Part shown: positions 49,064 to 60,886 of the stretch, piece after piece
How positions within the stretch are numbered: the stretch's first letter is position 1
Layout: each line of letters opens with the position of its first letter
Assembly: GCA_950295325.1 (NCBI GenBank)
Contig: OX485803.1
Span: forward strand, 59,783,554 to 59,847,553
Direction of reading: 5' to 3'
From: Polytrichum commune
Taxonomy: Eukaryota; Streptophyta; Polytrichopsida; Polytrichales; Polytrichaceae
DNA: 64,000 nucleotides
The notes under the pieces: generated by a model
What the model was told of the DNA's origin: nothing
The model's input: the letters and a program-made list of their open reading frames with translations, nothing else
The model's database searches: none
Made by a program: the position numbers and the translations under genes

Positions 49064-51243
49064 TCTTTAGTTTAGTCTCTATATATTTGTGATGTTGATA
49101 GATTACTTACAGTTATTAGTTGGGGTGGATGAATAGTGCGTTACATGGCAAAGTACACCACATTGTGGGTGTTTTTCACTATTATTATGTTATAACATTA
49201 TAAAAACAAAATAAACATATTATTCAATAAAAATTTAGAGTAAGCAATGTGTTATGAAATAATAATACAACCTTCCACACTAATTATGCTCCAATCAACC
49301 ACTATGGACCACGCCATCTCAATCTTAAGGATGAATAGTGTGGGTATGCACAATCAATGTAACCCATTGGATTCAGATACATGAATGAAATGTGTGGGTA
49401 TTGTGCAGATTAGTGTGGTCCATACTTAATAACCTCAAGTAACTTAGTCCCAACGACAGCACTACTTTGAGCTTGCCAAGAGAGGGCCTCAATATTTCAA
49501 CAAAATTTATCAAGTCCGTTTTACACCAAAGAGGCACTTCGAGTGTCACAAATGACATTTGCTTGAGATCATGGTTGCATGTCTTTACACTCAACTTACA
49601 GGTCCATGACCACACAAAATCCAATTTTAATCTTCCATGTTATACCCTTTGGATCATCAGATGAGTTTCAAAGGCCCTTACAATTTCATGGTCATGGCAC
49701 TTAACCATGATGCCAAGTATCCCTTAACCATAGTGTCAAGTATCCCTCATAGCTAAAGCTCCCTTCTAGAGTGAGAGCTTGACATGTGAATCCCCAACCT
49801 ACAATCCTACATTCTTCGTAATTATGGGAAGGCCAACTGGTGGCTAATTGACGCCCACTAACACTTGTCATAGAATTGTGAATCGGGAAAGAGGTTAGGC
49901 AGATTGACACCCTAGCTACCAGCGCGTTGGTTGAGGACCCACTTGATAAACTCACAGTTGCCGGTGATATGGGGAAGCATGAGCTACAATGATCAAGCCA
50001 ACTGCTCTAGAAACGGAGGAATCATGTGCATAAAATGGAAGAATCCTGCGCATGAAAGGAGAACAATTCAAAGATCATTCCTGGCTCCACAATGCACTGG
50101 CACAAAGGCTGAGTAAAGTCATGCTGATGTCCAAGATGAAAAACAAAAAATCGGTTCCTCCCACACCACAACACAATGGTGTCTCCTTGTAGGGTTCAAG
50201 TAAATGTCATAATAGTGTAAGGTACAAATGCTCCGTAGGAGGAACCCACAAACACAATGGAAGACTTGCTAAGTAGAGAGGAAGATGTTCTAAGTTAGCC
50301 CTAATTTTGTCCATTTGTTCTGGCAGACAGAATAAGAGCGATGCACAATTTTTGCATAGATGATTGTGCCACATGTAGTTCATTGTGCCTATTTAGTGCT
50401 TGCCAGAGCTTCGTAGGACTGCTTTTCTGAACAGGATTCTTAAGTATGGGAAGCACCTCTGGTCACATCATGTTCAGTAGTATACCATTTGTAACAATGG
50501 TGATGAAGGGCAAAGTCTGGAGACATATGCAGTACATTCATTTTTCAGTTTAACCTGTATGAGAGCATTGTTTCCAAAGTGGGCCAAGGCCTTCATGCTT
50601 TCAAAGTTCCCATATCCAGCCTGTCACCAAATCTGGCCTAGGCTCAATTATTGCCAATGTGAATGCATATCAATAATGATACCTTCCAAAAGCACATATG
50701 TTATTGGCAGGTGAACCGTGAAATGCACAGCAATAGCTTGCTTCACCCAGAACCAAGCAGAAAGTGAAACTTTAGTCAAGAAGAATGAGAAAATGGCCAA
50801 CATCTACTGCAACCATTCAAGACGTAATGTGAGCTAACCCTAAATTGGTGAGATGCAAGTTTTTCCTGGGCAAAATCATAGTGCACCAACAACATTCATT
50901 GACTAATATCAGTGAGGGGGGTATATTTATGATGGACCATGAAAATAAGCAGAACTCATACCACCACAGATCATGACATTATTTCCAATGCAGCACCCTT
51001 GCAAGATGCATTTTGAATCCTCAAAAATCCTAGAAACCACTCAAAAAAACTGTGCATCTGTCCACTGCATCTGTTTACCTGGTGGAATGATAGACCTACT
51101 CCATCTACGTACTTTGAGACCTGAATACAAATATCAGCTGACTTCTTGTGGAATTAGGAACACCACAACTAAATGGACAGAAACCAATAAAAAATTTGAG
51201 ATTTCTGACTTCGGTGTCCATGTTACATTTGTAAACTGGCAGA
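49064..51243. other. Intergenic and probable 3' flank of the dapB-type gene
   Basis: No further gene recognised. The 49900-51240 part has fewer repeats and may include the 3' UTR of the minus-strand gene that ends at 51244. Confidence 0.4.
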
Positions 51244-54200
51244 TTACCGCATGTTCCCTTCACGTAATACATCAATCATATTGTACAGTTTCTTGTCAGC
51301 CTTCTCCTTGATCTGCACACAAATACATCACAGATCAGAATCCAAAACTCTCTTCACCCCAAACAAATACTGCACGCTATAGCTTTTTGTACATATATAC
51401 AATCAGCACAATCAGCACAATCAGCACCTATTGTTGGACATTGAACTTAGATACTGTCTGCAATCGATCTACAAGTTGGCCTCACTCAAGCGCAACATTA
51501 GATAGGCCCCCCAACACACAAATTTCAGGTACCTGGGATTAGCACAATCTGAAATTCACTCTAGCAGCATAAGCAGCTACAATTTACATCTAGTAAGGAG
51601 TTTTATTTGCTGATTTCACTTGGGAATGACAAAATTGCCAATCTGTTGAGTTTACATTAGCCAAAATTGCTCAACTTTCAGTTTGCTCCAACTGAAGCCT
51701 ATATATAACCGAAAGCCTTACAAGAGCCAAAAATGGGGTGACTAAAGAACACCATAACAAGAACCATGTTACCCGATATAATTACTGACCTTCTTTGAGA
51801 GAAATAGAACGGCATCAACAGTCCCTTGTGCATAGATTGATCTCCCACAGACATTGTGCTGGAATTCAAAGGCAACCCTGCAGCAGACAACAAATACAAA
51901 CAATTGCAATCCCTGCATTAATGATATTCCTCTAACTGCATAAACAGAAAAATGCAACCGTGTAGACAACACACACAAGTCAGTGGCTGCAGGGGGCTAT
52001 AATCAGTGTTTAACTGGTATCATCTTTTTTTCATACCACTTGCGTATATATAATGAGGAATTTCTATTTCTATAATACACGTAGAGTATGGGTATTTTAA
52101 GATATTTTTGCTTTTGATATCATTTGGGTCTATATACCATCCAAGAACCTTCATACCTAGGTAAAATCAACCTAGTATGAATATGGTATTAGTATGGTAT
52201 TGACCCAAATAATTACTTAGGTAGCCCAAGATTCCCTCATCTTGTGATACCCACAAAGTATCAATGTTTGTCATACTGGTTGGGTAGGTTCTTTGATACC
52301 ATTGCTGATATTCTGTAATGATACCATGCATTCACCTATATACCAGTCCAATAATTGGCTATAACCTCAAGAGTAGGCATAAGTAAGTTATACTTAACGC
52401 ACATGCCATCAGGTGAGACTACTCGGTATGTATGGAATGCATGCCCATTGATGTGCTCTTCAGGCACATTCATCTCTTCTATCTGCCTCTTAGGCTCCCT
52501 CACCATCTCAATCTGCAAACATTAGCCCCAATAGTCAGTGCTTAAGTCAAAAGAATTATTACCTACATTGTAGTCTAGGCTGCACCTTTCAGTTAAAAGA
52601 GAGCAATTATACATTCTTCTGGCATTGCTTTTGCAGATTGTCAACTAGGCCATTAATTTGTGCTCTGTGAATAATGCCTGCCAAATCACCACAGAAAGAG
52701 GCCAAGACATCATCATTTGGCAAACTGCACTTTAGAACCAGGGTGCTGTCACCAACCAACTATGTTACCTAAAAGACCTCAGGATGAGGATAAAGAGGAG
52801 ACGAAAGAGTTCATGACAACTCAATAGGGAATCAGCATTGCAACCAATAAAAGGACACATCTTGGCATAACTAGTCTCGATCTTCTCAATAAAATCATAT
52901 CATATAGTTTAGGATAGCACAAAGCTTAATGCATCCTGAAAAGCATTCAAGAGTGTGTGCGAGTGAGTGAGCAGAGATAGAGACCTCATCCATTTCAAAA
53001 GGGAGGCCTAATTTTTGGAAGCTCGCAATTACAGCTTTTGCTGTCCCTGATGTGTCGACTTTAGTGGACTGATGTGATTCTTTAACCTGCCAACATCCAC
53101 TACATATCAGCTTGTCTGTATAGAGGTGAATATGATTGATGAGCTAGAGGATTGTGCACATACTTGAAATTCAGCATCCTCATCATAGAGCAGAATAGAG
53201 ATGGCACATGTTATATGTTTTCTATCCTTTTGTAGCATAAGCGTTTGTACAAAAGAGCTAATTACACAACTACACTGAATTGTCCTATTAGTGTGGGTTA
53301 CCATTTGGAGTTATGCATTGCTATAACATTTCACTGAGCGTTTGATTTTTTACTCAAGTTACATAAATAGTTAGTATGCACATCAAAGAACATGATATGA
53401 CTTACTTGGTAAAAAAAGATAATGTCAGTAAAAAGTTGTAGCAATACATAACTTCAAATGGTAACCCACGCTATTAGGACAATTCAGTATAGTTTTAGAA
53501 TAGGTTACCAGTAGAATGAAGTTTGCAGGTTTAATTGAAAATAATGAAACATGGGAACCTGTAGCTTGTAGCCTGCAAAGGCACCTGGAAATTGCTCTGC
53601 CATGATAGACATCGCTGCTTGAAATGCTACCACCTGCAACAGAGGCACCTCTAGCCACGTCATAAGCTGGAGACATATAAACTCAAACAAACCAGATTTG
53701 CTTTGACCTCTTGAACCCCCTCGAAGGCCCAAGGGTTTTTTTCCTTAATGGTAAGATGGTCTAAACTAAAAGTCTCAATGACCTCTTAACCCATTTACCA
53801 GAGCTAAAGATTGATGGAAATGACCTAAAGATAAGATGTAGTTGTATTCACTCTTGTGATACAGAAGAAACTTATGTGTTTCATGAACTTGACGTCAAAA
53901 ATTAAACGATTTATATAGTATTAAAAGGATTTGTAACTTTGCATTATGAGGTTGAACCTATATTTAGAACAATTGCAGTGAGCATGTCACAATAATTGAG
54001 AACCGATACACACTAATATGTGAATAGTGACCAAGGGTACTACATACAGAAAGAAAACCAACACTAGCATATTCATTTGTACTTGCATCAGCACTGACAG
54101 CTGCTTTCTAATTATGAACTTAATAAGGGTCTGTGCAACCAGATATATGTCTTAGGCAGTATTGATGCAACAAGCCTTTTCTGTTCCCTTTCAGCCCATG

Positions 54201-56949
54201 ATGATATTCTTCCTCTCATGACTCCTGATTGAGATTGCAGGGGGTTTGAAATAGTAGAAGCAAGACACACCTGTTTCCCCATTTGTGGGGCAATGACCGA
54301 GTAGACCCCTGACTTCACAACATCATCAACTAACTTGTCACGGTCACCTCCAGTGGTGCCCATGACAAAGGGTAATCCTCGACTACAATAAAATTCGGCA
54401 TTACCTGCCAAATATACCAGTTTAGACTTGACTGTTGCACCAACAGCCTTCGTAAAAGGTAAAGGAACTGCAGATGAGCAGCTCTCGAACTCATATGTCT
54501 CCATAAGTCCTAAATAATCAATTATTAAGTTGTATCATCTCAACTTAGTGAGTGACTTTTGACATGTTTACCTCAACATTGAACAACATTGCAGAATCTA
54601 ACATCAAACGTGCAGATTGACCCAAGTGGTGCAAAATGTAGGTCGGACAAATAAGAGTACCTCATAGAAGGTTCTACAAAAGCAACATGATTCACTCTCT
54701 GGTAATAGAAGTTTGTCTTCATTATACACCACAAACCTTTACATTCATATATCAACACAGGTTTCACATAGATTGAATGATCAAACTACAACATTGAATC
54801 AATGCCTATCAAACACAGGATTGCAATTTTGCTCTTTTGATATTTCCAAACTTTAGCATTGCAAGACCCAAAAGGTTGAATTTCTGAGTGAATCAATGCT
54901 GAATGAATCATTAGCCAAAAGTTGAGTTAGCAGTGAAAGGAGTTTAAACCCTGAAGGGTAAGGTAAGCAGGCACAATTTGGTTACTTACCTTAAATAGAC
55001 ATCTATATTTGAGTGGTGTGTGGTTGGGTGTGGATCTAAGAACGGACACCAGAAAGACATATATTTAAAAGAGATTGAACTACATGCTCAAAAAATTTTA
55101 ACCATTCAATAGTCAACATTATCAGGGGAACCTATATGATCATTTAATGAAAGAAAATTTTCACCTAGAAAATGAATAAGTGATTCATTTGAGCTCCAAA
55201 GAATATGAAGAAAATGGCGATGGCACAATATGGATTTGCTAATCATCTCACACTAATTGTCTGTTTCATATCCTATGAGATGTGAGTGCAGAGCTAAAAG
55301 TGTCCATTTAAGGCCCGCTTACCTTAAGTATCAACACTAACTCAACATTGAACACCAGTCACTTGCGTTTTGAGATGTACAGGTTCAGAAGCTAACGTAA
55401 GCAGGCCTAATTCGGTTACTTACCTCAATCAGACACCTATATTTGAGTGGTGGGTGGTTAGCTGCAGTCCTCAGAACGGACACCAGAAAGACATCATGTT
55501 TTTAAAAGAGATTGAATTACATGCTCAGAACTTGTTAACCATTCTAGGCTCAACAGCCATCAACAGGATTGGGGGGACCTATGTGGCCTTCCTATGGCTC
55601 ACTGACAGTGGACTTTGATATTTCATAACAAATTGAGATTAGCTCCAGAACTTTCTGGGATTAATCCTGGCTTCTCCAAGTGCTTACATTCACGGATGCA
55701 GAGAAATTTCAACCTAAGTGAATCTGAGTAGTATGAGGTAGCAAACAGCAAAAAGTAATCAAATAAGGCCCATCTACCTTATGTGGCTATCAGAAGCTCA
55801 AGGATACAGAAAGAAAAGAGTAGACGGTGACTCACCATTCACAGCTGCAGGCAATGTGTAGTCCACCACAATGACATTGGGGTATTGCTGCAACACCTCA
55901 TCCATCACCCTCTCTCTGTCCCTGGAATCCACAGCCTCCATATCGATCCCTTGTATTGAGAAATTTCGCCCCAAGCCAGGTCCTGTCAGACATACAGGCA
56001 CCAGTTGCAAGCCAGCCCCCAACGCAGCCTCCGCCACTGCTCCCCCCATCTTCCCTGAGCAGTCATTCACCTGTCCAAATCCCATGGTGCAACATTTCAT
56101 TTCAGAGTTTCATAGTGTCGTCTTCATTTCCACACATCCCCAGCTCATCTCAGACCAAAAAAGCACTTGCATTGCACATGCAAAACGCATGGAAATCTAC
56201 CATCAAAGTTGCAACATTGCAACTCCCATCGTGCAACATTTCATTTCAGAATTTCATCGTGTCCTCTTCATTTGCATACACCCCCAGCTCATCTCAATCC
56301 AAAAGATCGCATGCATTGCGCATTCAAAACACATGGAAACTTATCATCACGGTTGCCACATTGCTACTCCCATCGTGCAACATTTCATTTCAGAGTTCTT
56401 CGAATCCTCTTCATTGCACACACCCTCAGCTCATCTTAGACCAAAAACCACATGCATTGGACATTCAAACACATGGAAACTACGGTTACCACATTACTAC
56501 TCCCGTCGTGGAACGTTTTATTTCGGAACTTCATTGTGTCCTCTTCATTTGCACACATCCCCAGCTCATCTCAAATTAAAAACCAGATGCATTGCACGTT
56601 CAGAACGCATGGCAACCTACCATCACGGTTGCCACATTGATACTCCCATTGTGCAATATTTCATTTCAGAATTCGTCTATCCCTCCTCATTTGCACACAT
56701 CCCCAGCTCAACTTGGACCAAAACAACACATGCACTGCGCATTCAAAACACATGGGAACCTACCATCACGGTTGCCACATTGCTACTGCTACTCCCCGCA
56801 GCTGCTCTTGCACTCATCGCCCTTTTCGCTTCCATCTTGCCACCGAATGCATTCCAAGAAGCAGCGAAGCTTTGAGGGTTGCGCAATCGGTTGGAAGTGA
56901 AGGTGGAGGGCAGAATTGACGACGAGAGAGCGCAATGTAGCACTGCCAT
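51244..56949 (-). CDS. dapB: 4-hydroxy-tetrahydrodipicolinate reductase, plastid type (DapB), eight exons
   Basis: The enzyme reduces 4-hydroxy-tetrahydrodipicolinate with NAD(P)H in the diaminopimelate route to lysine, in plastids. Exons in coding order: 56764-56949, 55836-56070, 54271-54404, 53559-53633, 52985-53086, 52403-52512, 51790-51877, 51244-51312. All borders are GT-AG and all phases agree, giving 332 residues. Residues 1-50 are Ser/Ala/Arg-rich, like a transit peptide. The nucleotide-binding start is NVATVMVNDCSGKMGGAVAE. Next come VDYTLPAAVNGNAEFY, GLPFVMGTTGGDRD, VIAPQMGKQVVAFQAAMSI, the substrate and catalytic box KESHQSTKVDTSGTAKAV, then GHAFHTY and FEFQHNVCGRSIYAQGTVDA. The ATG at 56949 is used; an upstream in-frame TTG is not. 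CRR1, a DapB relative needed for chloroplast NDH, cannot be excluded by eye. Confidence 0.93.
53262..53500. mobile_element. Foldback MITE (family F) in dapB intron 4
   Basis: The left arm ACACTGAATTGTCCTATTAG, continuing GTGTGGGTTACCATTTGGAG, is the inverse of the right arm at about 53440-53497. Arms are about 60 bp with few mismatches. It lies wholly within the intron between exons 4 and 5, 175 bases from the exon 5 border. Confidence 0.75.
54961..55324 (+). mobile_element. MITE family A, best-preserved copy (364 bp)
   Basis: The termini are AGGTAAGCAGGC and the inverse of AGGTAAGCGGGC (11 of 12 match), flanked by TA on each side. TA target sites fit Tc1/mariner-type mobilisation. Inner landmarks are GTGTGGATCTAAGAACGGAC, GAGATTGAACTACATGCTCA and GGATTTGCTAATCATCTCAC. 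It lies in dapB intron 2. Confidence 0.8.
55385..55620 (+). mobile_element. MITE family A, 3'-truncated copy
   Basis: It starts near GTAAGCAGGCCTAATTCGGT and follows family order through AGAACGGACACCAGAAAGAC and AACAGGATTGGGGGGACC. It lacks the right half. It sits about 60 bp after the full copy, in the same orientation, in the same intron. Confidence 0.7.
56081..56790. repeat. Five-unit tandem array spanning exon 1/intron 1 border of dapB
   Basis: Units start at 56081, 56225, 56369, 56502 and 56645, with spacings of 144, 144, 133 and 143 bp. Each begins with a CCCAT.GTGCAACATTTCATT-like box. Each unit also carries, read on the minus strand, a copy of the exon 1 tail AGTAGCAATGTGGCAACCGT plus GATG and the splice donor. 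The true donor (GTAGGT) is at 56763. The unit ending at 56645 keeps GTAGGT at 56620. The next has lost the donor, the following reads ATAAGT, and the innermost reads GTAGAT. Confidence 0.88.
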
Positions 56950-56996
56950 TGCGATCAATCGTCGCAATATGAGATTGGGAGCAGAATCGATGCTCT

Positions 56997-57010
56997 AGGG
57001 TTTAGGGTTT
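56997..57010 (-). promoter_or_regulatory. Telo-box (AAACCCTAAACCCT) in dapB 5' region
   Basis: On the minus strand AAACCCTAAACCCT lies about 48 bases upstream of the dapB start codon. Telo-boxes near the transcription start are common in plant housekeeping genes. It is too short to be a telomere remnant. Confidence 0.6.
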
Positions 57011-57059
57011 AAGGATCCCCTGCAGGGCCTTGAAGGAGACCTAAGTTAAACTTCGAACT

Positions 57060-58886
57060 CTGTACTTGAATGCCCCACACATGCAAAATGCTTGGCACGG
57101 CCATCCACTACACTAAATTTGTGATTCTTATATAAGTAGTGTGGACTAAGGTGTGGTTTTTTTGCATAAACCAATGGGGTATGGGTGTTGGAAACAAAAC
57201 ATGTATTTTCATATCCGGCGGATCTTAGAATATTAATTGTCCCATGCTTGTTGGGTCAATTGATTCATTAGCACTATCTTAGGGTGGACCTGCACCAGGA
57301 TCCAAGACTAAAGAAACTCCAAAATTAAGCAATCTTATTGGTTGAGAGCAAAATGTTGGACCCAAAGACTTTATACAAGAGTCCAAAGTTTGGAAAAAAT
57401 GAAGCGGCAATGACATGGCATCACTTTCTTGCCAATTTTTGGCAGTCCCCATCCATGAAAATAGACTTCTTAGTTTGAGAGAATAGTTGTAAGTTCGAAA
57501 GTAAGGTCCTTTAAGGGGTGTTTTGTAGCCCAAGTTTCTTGGACCCCGACCTGTGTGAAAATCACCCTTAGTGCCCTTCTCTCATGCCAAGCAAATTGAG
57601 CAAAAAGGAAGAAACAAAATTATTCAAAATGTGAACATGTGGATTTCCCAAAAAGGGGCGATGAGAGAGAAGGAGGCTCCTAAAGAAACATTGTCACGTT
57701 TGCCAATTTCAATATGGTTTGGCTAAAACACTGACATCTTCATGGAGAAGGAGGGCAACGTCAAAATCCATATGTAAGCCCTCACAAAGTCCCTCTTGCA
57801 TGTACCACAACAAACATATTTGCAAAACCAGTGTGCATATTGCAAGCGAAAGACTCATTGGGTAAGCAATCCTTGTGGTGGAATGTATTTATGTCTGAAG
57901 ACATGTCTTGGAAAGGTTCATACACCTAGCCTTGTTTGGAATGGTAATGACCTCTTCATTTAATATGGCCATGTTATGTGCTTGAAAATGAACCAATCTT
58001 GTATATACCATATTGAATTACTAAATCAAGTGTCTACAATAGGGATCACTCAAGTGCATTAACATGGATAGTTTGTCACACGAGGCAATAAATGGGGAAC
58101 ATGTATGGGAGCCTGCTACATGATGGATGGACTTGGTCTATAATGGCCTAAATGATTGATGATTACATGAAAATGGCATAAATGACTAAGATGTTAGCTA
58201 ACTAGGAAGATCTCCATAAAGGAATGGTAGCATGTGGTAAATGTCAGAGGTCCACCATCTAGATTGGGATTATGAACAATTAGGTTTCCAAGAAAATAAG
58301 AATAAAAATCCTCAATAACAGATTTTGTGTTTTATTTGCAAGTTGTATTTGGGTAACGGAATAAAGCGGGATCCTAGCCAAATTTGGCAATGAAATAGAA
58401 AAATACCCATATATACATTGAAAATGGTCACGTCCAAAAACATGACCATCACATAATAAGATTTTTGGCATGTCGTTCAATTGTTGCCCAAGTCGGGCAA
58501 CCCATCAATTTTTCCCAATATGATTTTACAAGGACTAATCATACTAATAAGAGCATTGTTGTTTGGACAAAATTTAGGAAGCACGAGCTCTAGGGACAAT
58601 AGGCCAAGATTTTCCGGTTGAGAAACACAAAAGATCCCCATGAAGGGCACCCTGTGAAGACTTGTGTAATTTCAGCCATAATTGAGACCCCCCACCCCCC
58701 TTCCTAGCAACTTCGATTGTCAAATGGACTTTAATTGGGTGCATGTCAACTATTTGAAGAATCTTGTTGTCATATTGATGCAAGTCTTGGAAATTCTCAA
58801 CTCTCCCTCATAATTAATGCCTCGAACAAAAATCCATGCTCAATTCCAAATATGTATGTGACCCACATTGAATACACTGTGTATAT
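57060..58886. other. Intergenic, no gene seen
   Basis: 57270-57400 shares words with 32645-32720 (low-copy family G). Otherwise only short, motif-free frames. Confidence 0.4.
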
Positions 58887-59046
58887 GTGATTTAGTGTGG
58901 CATTAAAACCGACGTACGTTTTGTATCAATGCGACCTTCATGACTTGTCATGTGGCAACAAAGTGGTCGATGTCGTGTACCTTGGAGACACCTTATGACC
59001 ACAAGATCATTTGCATGGGTTGATGATGATTGGTGTGGCTGGCATT
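58887..59046. mobile_element. MITE family B copy 3 (right end degraded)
   Basis: It starts GATTTAGTGTGGCATTAAAA and keeps CTTCATGACTTGTCATGTGG. The right end GGTGTGGCTGGCATTGAA only weakly resembles the family terminus. Confidence 0.6.
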
Positions 59047-60539
59047 GAATTATAATTGGGTTATAGTGAAAGCCACCGAGAGTTACCTATTCCCTTCATT
59101 CCTTGCTTGTGTTGTTCAATCGATGTAAGCCACCTCGATTGAATGGGTCGTTACGGGTCAAACCCTAACCTTGGAGAAGCTCGGGATTTTGAAGCCCTTG
59201 ACCCCTAGGCTCAAGCATTTCTCATGTCATAACACCCCACGTATTTGCTATAAAATGAAGGTTGTGAGGTTTTTTTTTTTTTTTTTTTTTTAATACGTTT
59301 TTGAAGCAATTCAAATTGTTGGAATCGATTCAAAGAACGCACCCATTTGGTTGGTAACCTCAAGTACCCCAACATGATCAATTCAAGTTTAAAATTGAAT
59401 AACTTCGTCTTATATCAACATTACGTAGATTTGGGTTCAATGTTTTCCACGTGCAACGAGCACGTGTGGGATTTTGATGTGTTGAGAGATGAGAGTAAGG
59501 GCATGTTTACAAAAAAACCATCATGCCATGGCTCTTGAGAATCCTTGTATTCTCATTGGTCGAGAGTGTCATGGGCTCTTGTTTCAGGTTTACATGAGGG
59601 TAGTTTTGGACCAGAGTCCATAGCATATTCGGTGGATGAAAAACTCGCAGGGAATCCCACATGGCAAGTATGGATAACGTTGGCCGGGGTTGTAGGAAAA
59701 AATTTTAGGAGTGCTCTCGCAAGTAGGCCTAATGGAATTTGCAATGAGCATTTGCGGTAACACCAAGGATTTTGGCCCTCCAAAAGACTTTGGACTTAGT
59801 CCATGGACTTCTCTACGATCTCATCGAAAAAAGCGGGACACTGTGATCACTTAAGAGCCATGGCCTTTGGTGTAAACATGTTCTAAATTAGATATAATGT
59901 ATAGACAATTTAGAAAGGACGGTATTTTTTATTTTATTGTTTGAAAAGAACTATGAGCAAAATTTCATGTGGCATAATTTTTATTGTGGTCTATGTATCA
60001 ACTTCTGAACCGCATAAGGTCAACAACATCAAAAACTATAATTTAAAGTTCTTATATAAAAGATACATACAAATAGATACAAAAGAACTACCGGCGCTTC
60101 ATCTCACAAGTTTACATATCCCACATGAATTGTGGACACCTCTTGCAAATGATTTAGTATATACTAAAATGTATTGCCAACAATATGTGCAACATAACAT
60201 TATTTATGTCCATAATAATGGGAAATATTTTGTGGAATGTTGTCAATCCCACATAACATTGTTATGGATTTGAATAATGATATGAATGTGAATACATTAT
60301 ACTTGTTGATTGGGAATTTGTGAACTAGACAAATTTGTGGGAATGTCATAGGAAAGTCGTGTGGGGATTTCTTTAGTTATAATATTGAAACGCTTGAAAA
60401 ACTTTTGCCTCATTAGATAATTATCCAACACAACTAGGTAGTCTAATTTCAATTGATTGTCATGTGTTTTATGGATTTGGGTTCATGATCCTCTTTAAGG
60501 TTGAGGCATCTATAACTGATAAAATAAGAGAGTTTACAT
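59047..60539. other. Intergenic, AT-rich
   Basis: A poly-T run of about 22 bases lies at 59271-59292. Near 60235 a repeat shared with 45950 is present. No gene recognised. Confidence 0.45.
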
Positions 60540-60599
60540 ATGTTTAGGAGGAGTAATAGGGGGGAATCGCTTTTCTTGCAAAGAGAACCTAAATCTAAC

Positions 60600-60886
60600 G
60601 AGAATGCCAACAAAATAAGGGCCAGGCCGCACCAAGCGGTGCTGGGCCGGGCACGGGTAAGAATAGTGGCTGCCCGGGAGCTCCTATTCGGACAGGGAGC
60701 CAACCCGGTACTGGAGCCGGGTTCCAGGACGGTGGCCGCACCGGCCGGTTCTCTACCGGATGCCTTGCGAACATTCATCCACGCGTTTCTGTAGCAACAG
60801 TCCATCCGCGAGACTCCACCGCTCCACGAGAGCTTTGCGCACAGTGCCCTCCGAACCCACACGCGCGCCGATCCGTGAGGACTGCG
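60600..60886 (+). promoter_or_regulatory. CpG-rich promoter-like region
   Basis: CpG and GC content rise sharply at about 60620 and stay high to about 61450. The stretch precedes a short exon with a good start context at 60887. This resembles the GC-rich region before the DUF1639 gene. No TATA box is obvious. Confidence 0.4.

Noticed and set aside
54112-54270. Downstream extension of dapB exon 3 to 54112
   Set aside because: The GTGTGT donor at 54270 joins GKQ to VVAFQ in phase, as the family requires; the extension is intron read-through.
55871-56875. 334-codon plus-strand frame with repeated HCNIS- and TPSAH-like words
   Set aside because: It is antisense to dapB exons 1 and 2 and is made by the 144-bp array, whose period is a multiple of three.
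56997-57010. Interstitial telomere
   Set aside because: Only two TTTAGGG units are present, upstream of a gene start; a telo-box is the better reading.
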